Below, one piece after another: positions 15,620 through 23,866 of a stretch of DNA of 64,000 nt; the stretch's first letter is position 1; each line of letters starts with the position of its first letter. Under the pieces are notes generated by a model. It had not been told where the DNA came from and did no database searches. It saw only the letters and a list, made by a program, of their open reading frames with translations. This stretch comes from Sphaerisporangium dianthi (GTDB lineage Bacteria; Actinomycetota; Actinomycetes; Streptosporangiales; Streptosporangiaceae), in the NCBI RefSeq assembly GCF_042654065.1, contig NZ_JBHSFP010000020.1, positions 62,001 to 126,000 on the forward strand, read 5' to 3'. The position numbers and the translations under genes are program-made.

Positions 15620-16996
15620 TCACAAGGGGATGTTGGTGTGGTGCCCGCGCGAGGGCAGGGCGTCCATGAGCGCGCCGGCGATCCGGGCGCGCGTCTCCTT
15701 CGGGTCGATCACCGCGTCGACCACGCCGATCTCGACGGCCTTGGCGACGCCGCCGGACTCGCGCTCGTGCTCGGTGATGAGCCGGCGGCGCAGCTCTTCG
15801 CGCTGCGGCTCCGCCGCCGACCGCAGCTTCTTGCGATGCAGGATGTCCACCGCGGCGCCGGCGCCCATGACGGCGACCTCGGCGGAGGGCCACGCGAAGA
15901 CCGCCGACGCGCCGAGCGCCCGGGAGTTCATGGCGACGTAGGCGCCGCCGTAGGACTTGCGGGTCACCAGGGTGACGCGGGGCACCACGGCCTCGGCGAA
16001 GGCGTGCAGCAGCTTGGCGCCGCGCCGCACCACGCCGTCCCATTCCTGCTGGACGCCGGGCAGGTAGCCGGGCACGTCCACCACGACGACGAGGGGAACG
16101 CCCAGCGAGTCGCACATGCGCACGAAGCGGGCGGCCTTCTCCGCGCTGGCGGCGTCGAGGCAGCCGCCCTTGCGCAGCGGGTTGTTGGCGAGCACGCCGA
16201 CCGTCCGGGTCGCCAGGCGGGCGAGGGTGGTGACCATGTTCGGCGCCCAATGGGGATGCAGCTCGACGCCCGGGGCGTCGGTCAGGCCGTCCACCAGCGG
16301 CTTGACGTCGTAGGCGCGCCTGGCCCTCTTCGGCAGCAGCGCCCCGAGGTCCACCTCGCCGGTGGCGCGGCCCAGCTCGAACGTGCCGGGCCTGCCGAGC
16401 AGCGCGGTGATCCGCCGGGTCACGGCGACCGCCTGACCGTCGTCGGGGGCGATGACGTGCGCCACACCGCTGCGCCGGCTGTGCGTCCTCGGCCCGCCGA
16501 GGCTCTCCATGTCGACGTCCTCGCCGGTGACCTTGCGGACCACGTCGGGGCCGGTCACGAAGATCCGCCCGCCTTCGCTCATGACCACGATGTCGGTGAG
16601 CGCCGGCCCGTAGGCGGCGCCCCCGGCGGCCGGGCCGAGCACCAGGGATATCTGCGGCACCACGCCGGAGGCGCGCACCATGGCCGCGAACACCTGCCCG
16701 ACCCCGTGCAGCGCGGCGACCCCGTCACCGAGGCGCGCGCCGCCGGAGTGCCACATCCCGACGACCGGGATCTTCTCCTTCACCGCGAGATCGATCGCCT
16801 CGACGATGCGGGCGCAGCCGTCGGGGCCCATGGCGCCGCCCATGCGGGCGGGGTCGGTGGCGAAGGCGACGGCCGGACAGCCGTCGATGAGGCCTCGCGC
16901 GCCCGTGACGCCGCAGGCGTCGTCACCGGGCAGCGGGTCGGCGTGCCCGCCGTCGAACAGCGCGCGCAGCCGGGCGGTGGGATCGCGATCGTCCAC
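15620..16996 (-). CDS. Acyl-CoA carboxylase carboxyltransferase (beta) subunit, PccB-like
   Basis: Biotin-dependent carboxyltransferase half-reaction making malonyl- or methylmalonyl-CoA, 458 aa. Both crotonase-like halves are present: the N half with GMWHSGGARLGDG and GPAAGGAAYGPALTDIV, and the C half with VVVVDVPGYLPG, KSYGGAYVAMNS and FAWPSAEVAVMGA. It is shorter than housekeeping PccB (about 520-530 aa), mainly at the N-terminus. GTG 16996 starts 6 nt after the P450 stop, so the two form an operon under site B. No biotin-carboxylase/BCCP subunit is in the window, so it must share one. Its presence suggests dedicated extender or methylmalonyl supply, which would suit the LnmK-type enzyme (inference). 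Confidence 0.87.
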   Translation of the reverse strand: MDDRDPTARLRALFDGGHADPLPGDDACGVTGARGLIDGCPAVAFATDPARMGGAMGPDGCARIVEAIDLAVKEKIPVVGMWHSGGARLGDGVAALHGVGQVFAAMVRASGVVPQISLVLGPAAGGAAYGPALTDIVVMSEGGRIFVTGPDVVRKVTGEDVDMESLGGPRTHSRRSGVAHVIAPDDGQAVAVTRRITALLGRPGTFELGRATGEVDLGALLPKRARRAYDVKPLVDGLTDAPGVELHPHWAPNMVTTLARLATRTVGVLANNPLRKGGCLDAASAEKAARFVRMCDSLGVPLVVVVDVPGYLPGVQQEWDGVVRRGAKLLHAFAEAVVPRVTLVTRKSYGGAYVAMNSRALGASAVFAWPSAEVAVMGAGAAVDILHRKKLRSAAEPQREELRRRLITEHERESGGVAKAVEIGVVDAVIDPKETRARIAGALMDALPSRGHHTNIPL

Positions 16997-17002
16997 AGCC
17001 GA

Positions 17003-18211
17003 TCACCAGGTCACAGGCAGTTCGTGCACGCCGTACACGAACATGTCGAAGCGGAAGGGCACCTGCTCCACGGGCACGGCGAGCCGCAGGCCGGGGATGC
17101 GGTCGAACAGCGTCGACCACGCCACCTCCAGCTGGATGCGCGCGAGGATCTGGCCCATGCACTGGTGGATCCCGTAGCCGAAGGAGAAGTGGTCGTGCCG
17201 CTCCCGGTCGAAGTCGAGCCGGTCGGGGCACTCGAAGACCGCCTCGTCGCGGTTGGCCGAGGCCACCACCACCACGACCCCCTCGCCCGCCTTGATCAAC
17301 TGGCCGCCCACCTCGACGTCCTCGGTGGCGGCGCGGCGCAGGCCGTAGTCGATGACCGTCTGGTGGCGGATGATCTCCTCGACGGCGTCGGGCAGCTTGC
17401 CGGGGTCCGCGCGCAGTTCCGCGAGCCGGTCGGGGTTCTCCAGCAGGGCGACGGTCCCGGCGCCGATCTGGTTGGCGATGGTCTCGTAACCGGCGACCAT
17501 GAGCAGGGTCGCGATGCCCACGACCTCCTCGCGGCTCACCCCCGCCTCCTCCCGGCGGGCGCCGATGCGGCTCAGCAGGTCGTCGGCCGGCTCGGCCTCC
17601 TTGATCGCCACGAGCTTGTCCAGGTACTCCTTGAGGTCGTTGCGCACCTGGATGCGCCGCTTGGGGTCGACGCTCTGGTCACCGATGACCTTGGTGGTGT
17701 CGTGGAAGTACTCGCGGTCCTCATAGGGCACGCCGAGCAGCTCGGTGATCACCATGGACGGCAGCGGCAGGGCGAGCCCTCGCACCAGGTCGACCGGCGG
17801 GGTGCGGGCGGCCATGTCGCCGACCAGGGTGTCGGTGATCCGCTGGATCGCCGGGCGCATCGCCTCGACGCGCCGGCGGGTGAGCTCGGGCAGCAGCAGG
17901 CGGCGCAGCCGTGAATGGTCGGGGGGGTCCATCCGGATGAACGTCCCCGGCCCCGGAGGCTGCGCGGTCAGGCGCGCGGGGAACCCGGGGGTCGCGAAGT
18001 CGGAGCTGAACCGGGGATCGCCCAGGATCTCCCGCGCGTCCGCGTACCGCGTCACCAGCCACACCACGCTGTCGTCGAATTCCAGCCTGATGCGGGTGAT
18101 GGGACGCTCGGCACGCAGCAGCCGGTACTCGGTGGGCGGATCGAGAGGGCACGTTCTGGCCACGGGATAGGTGTCGGGGAACCTCACGGTGTCGTTGTCG
18201 GCAGCGTCCAT
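17003..18211 (-). CDS. Cytochrome P450
   Basis: Bacterial class I P450, 402 aa. The heme-binding loop FSFGYGIHQCMGQ places the axial Cys at residue 351. The I-helix has the oxygen-activation motif AGYET (the usual Gly is retained and the acid is Glu, followed by Thr). The K-helix ExxR is EIIR. The N-terminal half carries DPRFSSDF and RMDPPDHSRLRRLL, typical of actinomycete CYP105/107-like tailoring enzymes. It leads an operon with the carboxyltransferase and lies 33 nt below operator B. It is probably a late oxidation of the polyketide; substrate unknown. No ferredoxin or reductase gene is in the window. Confidence 0.93.
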   Translation of the reverse strand: MDAADNDTVRFPDTYPVARTCPLDPPTEYRLLRAERPITRIRLEFDDSVVWLVTRYADAREILGDPRFSSDFATPGFPARLTAQPPGPGTFIRMDPPDHSRLRRLLLPELTRRRVEAMRPAIQRITDTLVGDMAARTPPVDLVRGLALPLPSMVITELLGVPYEDREYFHDTTKVIGDQSVDPKRRIQVRNDLKEYLDKLVAIKEAEPADDLLSRIGARREEAGVSREEVVGIATLLMVAGYETIANQIGAGTVALLENPDRLAELRADPGKLPDAVEEIIRHQTVIDYGLRRAATEDVEVGGQLIKAGEGVVVVVASANRDEAVFECPDRLDFDRERHDHFSFGYGIHQCMGQILARIQLEVAWSTLFDRIPGLRLAVPVEQVPFRFDMFVYGVHELPVTW

Positions 18212-18244
18212 GGCACCAGCTTCGGCCGGGCGCGGCGGCCGGTC

Positions 18245-18260
18245 TGCTCAACACTGAGCA
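18245..18260 (-). promoter_or_regulatory. Operator B, TGCTCAACACTGAGCA
   Basis: Palindrome whose centre lies 41.5 bp upstream of the P450 start codon. The expected -10 position (18223-18218) reads GAAGCT on the minus strand, a weak match that keeps A2 and T6. If used as a -41.5 activator site, the transcript would begin at or near the ATG. Confidence 0.78.
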
Positions 18261-18335
18261 CGACGGCGAACAGCGCGCGCCGGGCGCCGCCCCGCAGGCG
18301 GACCGGACGCGCGCGAAGCCGCCGCACACGAGAGC

Positions 18336-18361
18336 GGCGGGACGACAGCCGTCGTCCCGCC
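18336..18361 (-). terminator. Hairpin terminator after MFS gene
   Basis: GGCGGGACGAC (18336-18346) pairs with GTCGTCCCGCC (18351-18361) around a 4-nt loop. It is 15 nt after the MFS stop and before operator B, separating the MFS unit from the P450 operon. Confidence 0.68.
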
Positions 18362-18376
18362 ACTGTTTCGCCCAGG

Positions 18377-19897
18377 TCAGGCGGTGACCGTCTTGCCCTT
18401 GGCACCGCCCTTGCCGGCCTGCTTCTTGGCCATCGACATGTCGCGCAGCGGGACCTCCTTGAGGAACAGGGTGGCCACCAGTCCGATGGCCACCGCGCAC
18501 GCGGAGGTCAGGAACAGGTCGTGCAGCGCGTCGGCCAGCCGCTCCGGCGATACACCGCCGCCGCCGAGGACGCCCGTCTGGCCCTTCAGCCCGATCTGCG
18601 AGGTCAGGATGGAGCCCAGGATCGCCAGCGACACCGGCCCGGCGAACATCCGCCAGAACTGGATCTGGCTGGTTCCCACGCCCATCTGGCTCATCGGGAT
18701 CGCGCTCTGCACGACCGCCGTCGCCATCGGGAAGGCCACGCCGATGCCCACGCCGATGAGGACCATCGCGACGATGGGGATCACCTGGCCGGTGTGGGGG
18801 CCGACCGTGGACAGCATCACCAGGCCCGCGACGATGGCCGCCATGGCGAAGACCGCCAGGAAGCGGTAGTGCGGCAGCGCCGTCATCGCCTTGCCCGCCA
18901 CCGGGCCGATCAGCATCAGGCCGAGCGTCATCGGGATGAGCAGGGTGCCGGAGTGCGCCGCGGAGACGCCGAGCACGCCCTGGTAGAGCAGGGGCACGTA
19001 GAACGTGACGCCCATCATGGCGAACGCGGAGAAGAACGCCACCACGACCATGACCGCGAACTGGTTGGTGCGGAACAGCGGGAACGGCACGAGCGGGTTC
19101 GCCGCACGGCGCGTCTCCACCAGGAAGAACACCACCAGGAGCAGCGCGCCGCCGACGATCAGCGACAGCACCTCAGGTGAGGTCCAGGCGTGACCGTCGC
19201 CGGTGAGGGTGAGGCCGATCAGGATCGGCACCACGCCGGCCACCAGCGTGACGACGCCGGCGAAGTCGATGTCACGCCAGCTCGCGCCGGTGCGCACGAA
19301 CGGCACGCCGACGGCCACCGCGACGATGGCCAGCAGGCCGAGGGGCACGTTGACGTAGAAGACCCACCGCCAGCTCCAGGCGTCGGTGATGAGCCCGCCG
19401 ATGGGCGGCCCGATCACCATGCTCAGACCGGCGACGCCGAAGAACACGCCCTGCATCTGGGTGCGGCGCTCGGGGGTGTAGATGTCGGCCAGCAGCGTGA
19501 AGATGTTGGCCATCAGGATGCCGCCGAACAGGCCCGCCAGGCCGCGGAAGCCGACGAGCTGCGGCATCGTCTGGGCGGCGCCGCAGAGCCAGGAGGCCAC
19601 CATGAAGCCCGCGAGCCCCACCAGCAGGACCGGCTTGCGGCCGAACATGTCACCGAACTTGCCGGCGATCGGGACGACGACGGCCGCGGCGACGGCGTAG
19701 GAGACTCCCACCCACGCGTACAGCCCGAGGCCGTTCAGTTCGTCGGCGATGCGCGGCATGGCGGCGCCTACGACCGACACGTCGATGGACGCGAGGGCGA
19801 GCGCCAGGATCGCGCCGATCGTCGCGATGAGCTGGACGCGGGAGGACACCTCTTGTGGCGCCGCGCCTTTACCGGTACTCATATCGGATTGGCTCAC
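18377..19897 (-). CDS. DHA2-family MFS drug exporter (14 TM)
   Basis: Proton-driven efflux pump of the EmrB/QacA type, 506 aa. About fourteen hydrophobic helices are seen. The antiporter motif C is GPPIGGLITDAWSWRWVF and the A-type loop between helices 2 and 3 is GKFGDMFGRKPVL. The C-terminus ends in a Lys/Gly-rich tail (KKQAGKGGAKGK). The best start is GTG 19897, with a full AGGAGG 9 nt upstream; the longer TTG at 19915 overlaps that ribosome site and is rejected. It is divergent from the AMP ligase and shares operator C. It is probably the self-resistance and export pump of the cluster. Confidence 0.92.
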   Translation of the reverse strand: MSQSDMSTGKGAAPQEVSSRVQLIATIGAILALALASIDVSVVGAAMPRIADELNGLGLYAWVGVSYAVAAAVVVPIAGKFGDMFGRKPVLLVGLAGFMVASWLCGAAQTMPQLVGFRGLAGLFGGILMANIFTLLADIYTPERRTQMQGVFFGVAGLSMVIGPPIGGLITDAWSWRWVFYVNVPLGLLAIVAVAVGVPFVRTGASWRDIDFAGVVTLVAGVVPILIGLTLTGDGHAWTSPEVLSLIVGGALLLVVFFLVETRRAANPLVPFPLFRTNQFAVMVVVAFFSAFAMMGVTFYVPLLYQGVLGVSAAHSGTLLIPMTLGLMLIGPVAGKAMTALPHYRFLAVFAMAAIVAGLVMLSTVGPHTGQVIPIVAMVLIGVGIGVAFPMATAVVQSAIPMSQMGVGTSQIQFWRMFAGPVSLAILGSILTSQIGLKGQTGVLGGGGVSPERLADALHDLFLTSACAVAIGLVATLFLKEVPLRDMSMAKKQAGKGGAKGKTVTA

Positions 19898-20038
19898 CGG
19901 CCATCGCCTCCTCAACGATTTCGGACCTCTGCCTTGTCGAGCCGTCTTTCGTAATGGTTCGCGTACTCGTCGTGCTCGTCTGCCCCGCTTTCGCAGGGCT
20001 ACACAACGTCCAGCTAACGGCCTCGGCGCGTCGGAGTC

Positions 20039-20054
20039 TGCTCAACAGTGAGCA
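20039..20054. promoter_or_regulatory. Operator C, TGCTCAACAGTGAGCA (shared, divergent)
   Basis: Palindrome between the MFS (-) and ligase (+) genes. On the plus strand TAGCAT (20077-20082) lies 33 bp from the centre and 7 bp before ATG 20090, so the ligase mRNA may be leaderless. On the minus strand a TAGC core (20016-20013) sits about 32 bp from the centre, giving a leader of roughly 108 nt for the MFS gene. One site may therefore serve both directions. Confidence 0.78.
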
Positions 20055-20089
20055 TCCGGAAGCGGCATCCGATTCTTAGCATCGGCGAC

Positions 20090-21505
20090 ATGACGACCCT
20101 GCCTGAACTGGTCAGAGACCGGGACGACGACCTGGTGGCGCTCACCGTGGACGGGGACCGCTCGCTGACGGCCGGCCAATGGACACGCGCGTCCGAGGCC
20201 GCCGCCGAGCACCTGCCGGCGGCCCGTGTCGCGCTCGTCCACGACGACGCCGACTGGATCGGCCACGCCGTCGCGGGCCTCGCGGTGCGCATGGCGGGCG
20301 GCACGGTCGTCGGCCTGTCCCCCCACCTCGGCGACGCCGAGCTGCGCGCCCGCCTCGCGCGGTGCGAGGTGGACGGGCTGCTGCACGGGGACGCCGTCAC
20401 ACCACCCTCCTTCGCCGGCTGGGCGGCGTCCCTCAGCGGCCTGGGCACCGTGGACACCCGCGGCGCGTCCCGCCCCGACGACGACCTCGCCGAGATCATC
20501 CACACCTCCGGCACGACGGGCGGCTCCAAGCCCGTGGCCGTGAGCCACGGCAACCTGACCTTCGGCCACGAAGGGCGCGGGCGGCTGTTCACCGGCGTCG
20601 ACGGCGTGCTGGCGGCCGTGCCCATCGGCACCAACGCCGGGCACAGCGCGATCATGACGGCCATGACGGCGCCCACGACCGTGCACGTGCTGAGCCGCCA
20701 GGACCCCGAGACCGTCGCCCGCATGATCGAGAAGCTGGGGGTCTCGATGGCCATCGTCGCGCCCTCCACCGCCACGCGCATGATCGCCCTGGGACTGCAC
20801 GAACGCCACGACCTGACCGGCCTGAAGGTGCTCATGCTCGGCTCGGCTCCGGTGCCGATGGCCACGGTGAGCAGGCTGCTGGAGGTCCTGCCGGGGACCA
20901 GGATCGTCCTCGGCTACGGCTCGACGGAGTCGGCTCCCGCCTTCGTCAGCCGCCCGGTCGACCCGTCGGAGCCGCTGGAGGAGCATCTGGGCAGCCCGAG
21001 CGCCGGCACCGGCCTGCTCATCACCGGACCGGACGGGGAGCCCCTCCCGGCCGGCGAGGTGGGCGAGATCCGCCTGCGCTCGGAGGCGCCCCCGCGGTGG
21101 TACTTCGGCGACCCCGAGGCGTCGGCGCGCGTCTTCCAGGACGGCTGGACGCGCATGGGCGACCTCGGCCACGTGGACGAGGAGGGGCGCCTGCACTTCT
21201 TCGACCGCGCGGCGGACGTCATCACCGGCCCGGACGGCGGCCCGGTCTCCTCCCTGCGGGTCGAGCACGCGCTGCTGTGGCATCCGGGGGTGGCGGAGGC
21301 GGCGGCGTTCGCCGGGCCGGACGGGGTGACCGCCGCCGTGGTCCTGCGCTCCCCCGTCCCGGAGAAGGAACTGCACGGCGCCGCGGCCGACCGCCTCGAC
21401 GAACGCGAACGACCGGCCAGGATCACCGTGGTCGACTCCCTCCCCCGCGGCCCGATAGGCAAGACCCTCAAACAAGAACTCCGCCGGCGGCTGACGGGCG
21501 GCTGA
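20090..21505 (+). CDS. AMP-dependent acyl ligase (ANL superfamily)
   Basis: Acyl-adenylate-forming enzyme, 471 aa from ATG 20090. Motifs in order: P-loop TSGTTGGSKP at about 138-147, YGSTESAP (A5), RMGDLGHVDEEGR (A7) and a C-terminal GPIGKTLKQEL carrying the A10 Lys near 457. There is no carrier domain. It is short for an acyl-CoA synthetase (about 500-550 aa). The substrate could be a carboxylic acid starter or side chain; no specificity signature is obvious. The upstream GTG 20048 lies inside operator C and gives unlikely sequence, so ATG 20090 is chosen. It is the only plus-strand gene inside the cluster, divergent from the exporter. Confidence 0.85.
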   Translation: MTTLPELVRDRDDDLVALTVDGDRSLTAGQWTRASEAAAEHLPAARVALVHDDADWIGHAVAGLAVRMAGGTVVGLSPHLGDAELRARLARCEVDGLLHGDAVTPPSFAGWAASLSGLGTVDTRGASRPDDDLAEIIHTSGTTGGSKPVAVSHGNLTFGHEGRGRLFTGVDGVLAAVPIGTNAGHSAIMTAMTAPTTVHVLSRQDPETVARMIEKLGVSMAIVAPSTATRMIALGLHERHDLTGLKVLMLGSAPVPMATVSRLLEVLPGTRIVLGYGSTESAPAFVSRPVDPSEPLEEHLGSPSAGTGLLITGPDGEPLPAGEVGEIRLRSEAPPRWYFGDPEASARVFQDGWTRMGDLGHVDEEGRLHFFDRAADVITGPDGGPVSSLRVEHALLWHPGVAEAAAFAGPDGVTAAVVLRSPVPEKELHGAAADRLDERERPARITVVDSLPRGPIGKTLKQELRRRLTGG

Positions 21506-21559
21506 GCCGCGGGCGGCCGGCGAACGGGTAGCGCGGGGCCTTCGGCCCAGGACACCGGC

Positions 21560-21587
21560 GGCCCCGCTCAGGAGACCGAGCGGGGCC
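21560..21587. terminator. Hairpin between convergent ligase and DUF1697 genes
   Basis: GGCCCCGCTC (21560-21569) pairs with GAGCGGGGCC (21578-21587) across an 8-nt loop. The right arm recurs with variations as GACCGAGCGGG at 21574, 21595 and 21619, a small direct-repeat cluster. It probably ends both convergent transcripts. Confidence 0.55.
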
Positions 21588-21635
21588 GGATCGAGACCGA
21601 GCGGGCCCCGGCGCTCGGGACCGAGCGGGGCCGGG

Positions 21636-22178
21636 TCAGGTGGAGGTCATGTCGAGGAGTTTGGTGACGGTGCGCCAGTTGCGGGCGGTGGCGGTCACGC
21701 CGAGGAGTTTCTCCCAGTACTGGTAGGTGAGCTTGGCGTTGCGGACTCCGTCGGGGGACCAGGTGTAGATCTCGCGGCCGTCGTGCTTGAAGACCTCGGG
21801 GGTGAACTCGCCGGGGTCCAGGTCCTTCAGGGGCTTGGTCTTGGGCTTCTCCGAGAGGAACGTGACCAGGTAGAGCGAGGGGTTCCCCGCGACGTCGCCC
21901 AGCGGGTCGGACTTCACGATGGCGGCCAGGTCGTCGTGGCTTCTGGCGATGACCGCGGCCTTGACGCCCATGTCCTTGCCCAGAGCCGCCTCGATCTTCT
22001 TGGCCGCGGCGGCCGGGGTCGCGCTCGCGGTGTAGACGACGTTGCCGCTGCGCAGATGGGTCTTGACGTCCTCGAAGCCGAGCGATTCGACCAGCTCACG
22101 GAGGGCGGCCATGGGGACCTGTTTGTTCTTGCCGACGTTGATGCCGCGCAACAGCGCCACTTGCCGGGACGTGGACAT
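21636..22178 (-). CDS. DUF1697 family protein
   Basis: 180 aa, matching the DUF1697 pattern: VALLRGINVGKNKQVPMAALRELVESLGF at the N-terminus and THLRSGNVVY shortly after, with a C-terminal YQYWEKLLGVTATARNWRTV. The biochemical function of the family is unknown. It starts 6 nt after the FAD-monooxygenase stop and so is cotranscribed under operator D. It could be an accessory cluster gene or a passenger. Confidence 0.85.
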   Translation of the reverse strand: MSTSRQVALLRGINVGKNKQVPMAALRELVESLGFEDVKTHLRSGNVVYTASATPAAAAKKIEAALGKDMGVKAAVIARSHDDLAAIVKSDPLGDVAGNPSLYLVTFLSEKPKTKPLKDLDPGEFTPEVFKHDGREIYTWSPDGVRNAKLTYQYWEKLLGVTATARNWRTVTKLLDMTST

Positions 22179-22184
22179 AAGGGC

Positions 22185-23282
22185 TCACCCCTCCCGGACG
22201 GGGGCCCCCGCCGCCGCGGCGTGCCGTGCCGGGCCGCGCCGGCGGAACTCCTCGATCCGATCGACCAGGTAGGACGCGTCGTCCTTTACCCACCAGACCA
22301 GGGCCGAACCGTAGGAGTACTGGCACTGCATGCCGAGGATGTAGAGGCCCGGCGCCGCGGTGACGCCCCGCTCCTGCACGGGCGTGCCGTTCTCGTCGAG
22401 GACGGAGGCGTGCACCCACGAGTAGTCGTACCGGAACCCGGTGGCCCAGACGACGGCGTCGGTCTCGATCGAGCGCCCGTCCTCGAAGCGGACGGTGCGG
22501 CCCTCGCAGCCGACCGTGCGGCCCACGAGCTCGACCCCGTACTTGCGGGAGATCTTCTTCAGGCTCGGCCCGACCAGGATGGTCTTCTTGTGCAGCCGGT
22601 CGCGCTCGCCGTCGAGCGGCTTGGAGATGAGCCCGAACTTGTCGCCCCACCAGTGCAGGCCCTTGCCGAGGAACTTCTTGCCGAAGGCGGGCAGGTGGGA
22701 ACCCTGGGACAGCAGCACGCGGTGCGTGCGGGTCAGCTCGGGGGCGATCTGCGCGCCGGAGTTGGCGGCGCCGACCACGACGACGGTCTTGCCGGGGACC
22801 TCCGACGGGTTGTGGTATTCGCCGGTGTGGACCTGGTGGACGTCGTCGCTGAGCCCGGCCGCCATCTCCGGCACCCGGGGCAGCCGGTAGGCGCCGGTGG
22901 CGATGATGACCTGGGGCGCCTCATATGGGCCCTTCGAGGTCTCCAGCCGGTATCCGCCGTCGTCGGTCCGCTCCAGCGAGGTGACCTTGGTGTCGAGCCG
23001 GACGGGCAGGTCGAACTCGCGGGCGTAGTCCTGGAGGTAGTCCGCCATCTCGTCCTTGCCCGGGAAGTGGTTCTTGCTGCCGGGGAAGCGCCTGCCGGGC
23101 AGCTCGCAGTACTCGGCGATCGTGAACAGTTCCAGGGAGTCCCAGCGCCGGCGCCAGGCCTCGCCGGTGCGGTGCTCCTCGTCGAGGATGAGGAAGGGGA
23201 TGCCGGCCTTCTTCAGGAAGTAGCCGGCGACGAGTCCGCTCTGTCCGCCACCGACGACGATCACCTCTGTGCGCTCAGCCAT
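22185..23282 (-). CDS. FAD/NAD(P)H-dependent flavoprotein monooxygenase
   Basis: A 365-aa two-dinucleotide-binding-domain flavoprotein (CzcO/FMO-like). An N-terminal FAD site VVGGGQSGLVAG is near residues 7-18. A second Rossmann motif VVVVGAANSGAQIAPEL near 160-175 would bind NADPH. The ATGxxxxxP-type signature appears as IIATGAYRLPRVP, and WATGFRYDYSW closes the FAD domain. Such enzymes carry out Baeyer-Villiger, N- or S-oxidation. In a sulfur-loading cluster S-oxidation is an attractive idea but is not shown. ATG 23282 is chosen; a longer reading starting upstream would run through operator D. It is the first gene of a two-gene unit with DUF1697. Confidence 0.88.
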   Translation of the reverse strand: MAERTEVIVVGGGQSGLVAGYFLKKAGIPFLILDEEHRTGEAWRRRWDSLELFTIAEYCELPGRRFPGSKNHFPGKDEMADYLQDYAREFDLPVRLDTKVTSLERTDDGGYRLETSKGPYEAPQVIIATGAYRLPRVPEMAAGLSDDVHQVHTGEYHNPSEVPGKTVVVVGAANSGAQIAPELTRTHRVLLSQGSHLPAFGKKFLGKGLHWWGDKFGLISKPLDGERDRLHKKTILVGPSLKKISRKYGVELVGRTVGCEGRTVRFEDGRSIETDAVVWATGFRYDYSWVHASVLDENGTPVQERGVTAAPGLYILGMQCQYSYGSALVWWVKDDASYLVDRIEEFRRRGPARHAAAAGAPVREG

Positions 23283-23344
23283 GGTCAAGGATTCCCTTCG
23301 TACGGTCGTGAAGCCCATCGTCACGCCGTGACGCCGGAGAGGTC

Positions 23345-23360
23345 TGCTCAACACTGAGCA
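23345..23360 (-). promoter_or_regulatory. Operator D, TGCTCAACACTGAGCA
   Basis: Identical to site B, including a GGTC flank (GGTCTGCTCAACACTGAGCA). The centre is 70.5 bp upstream of the monooxygenase ATG. The expected -10 position carries TGACGAT on the minus strand, a weak match. It lies immediately before the terminator of the PKS operon. Confidence 0.78.
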
Positions 23361-23384
23361 ACTGGGAGGACCGACCCCCGACAT

Positions 23385-23419
23385 GCGGGTACGCGGGGCG
23401 CTTCGCCCCGCGTACCCGC
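23385..23419 (-). terminator. Intrinsic terminator of the PKS operon
   Basis: A perfect 16-bp stem (23385-23400 with 23404-23419) and a CTT loop begin 23 nt after the last gene (stop at 23443) of the more than 40-kb minus-strand operon, and insulate operator D from it. Confidence 0.85.
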
Positions 23420-23442
23420 GTTCGCGCATGAGGGACCTAAGG

Positions 23443-23841
23443 TCAGAGGATGGTCCAGCCGAGGTGCAGCTCGACCGCGCCGCCCGAGGTGGAGACGAAG
23501 CCTCCCTTGCCCTTGAGGCCCTCCAGTTCCCCCTTGCCGGAGTCGTCGACCACCGTCCAGTCGCCCTTGGCCTGGCCGTTCGCGAACGTGCCCTTGATGT
23601 CCAGCACGAATGAGCCCTTGCGGCCGTTGACGGTGCCGTTGACCTCCTGGAGGCCGACGAAGCTGGCGTCGCCCTCGCCCTGGGGGTAGACGAGGAGGTA
23701 CTCGGCGACGCCCTCGCCCTTGATGTCACCTTCGAAGGTGTTGGTGACGCGGGCCTTGGCGAGCGTGGAATGCCCCTTCTCTTCGGAGTAGGGCTTCTCG
23801 TCCCATCCGGTGATCTGGTAAGTACCCTTGCTCTCGGTCAT
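23443..23841 (-). CDS. Small DUF3224-like beta-barrel protein
   Basis: 132 aa, no signal peptide or membrane segment. The pattern of alternating short strands (GTYQITGWDEKPY, ARVTNTFEGDIKGEGVAEYLLVY, GTVNGRKGSFVLDIKGTF, GDWTVVDDSGKGELEGLKGKGGF) fits DUF3224, an allene-oxide-cyclase-like or lipocalin-like barrel. The molecular role is unknown; such barrels often bind small hydrophobic molecules, so a cyclase-like or product-binding function is possible. GGAAGGAGAGACA before ATG 23841 is one of the strongest ribosome sites in the window. It follows the decarboxylating KS by 25 nt and is the last gene of the PKS operon. Confidence 0.75.
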   Translation of the reverse strand: MTESKGTYQITGWDEKPYSEEKGHSTLAKARVTNTFEGDIKGEGVAEYLLVYPQGEGDASFVGLQEVNGTVNGRKGSFVLDIKGTFANGQAKGDWTVVDDSGKGELEGLKGKGGFVSTSGGAVELHLGWTIL

Positions 23842-23866
23842 TGTCTCTCCTTCCGTCGGTTCCGCA

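Noticed and set aside
19898..19915. TTG 19915 as start of the MFS gene
   Set aside because: That codon overlaps the AGGAGG ribosome site, which is properly spaced from GTG 19897.
20048..20089. GTG 20048 as start of the AMP ligase
   Set aside because: It lies within operator C and adds 14 residues with no family similarity; ATG 20090 follows a good -10 element.
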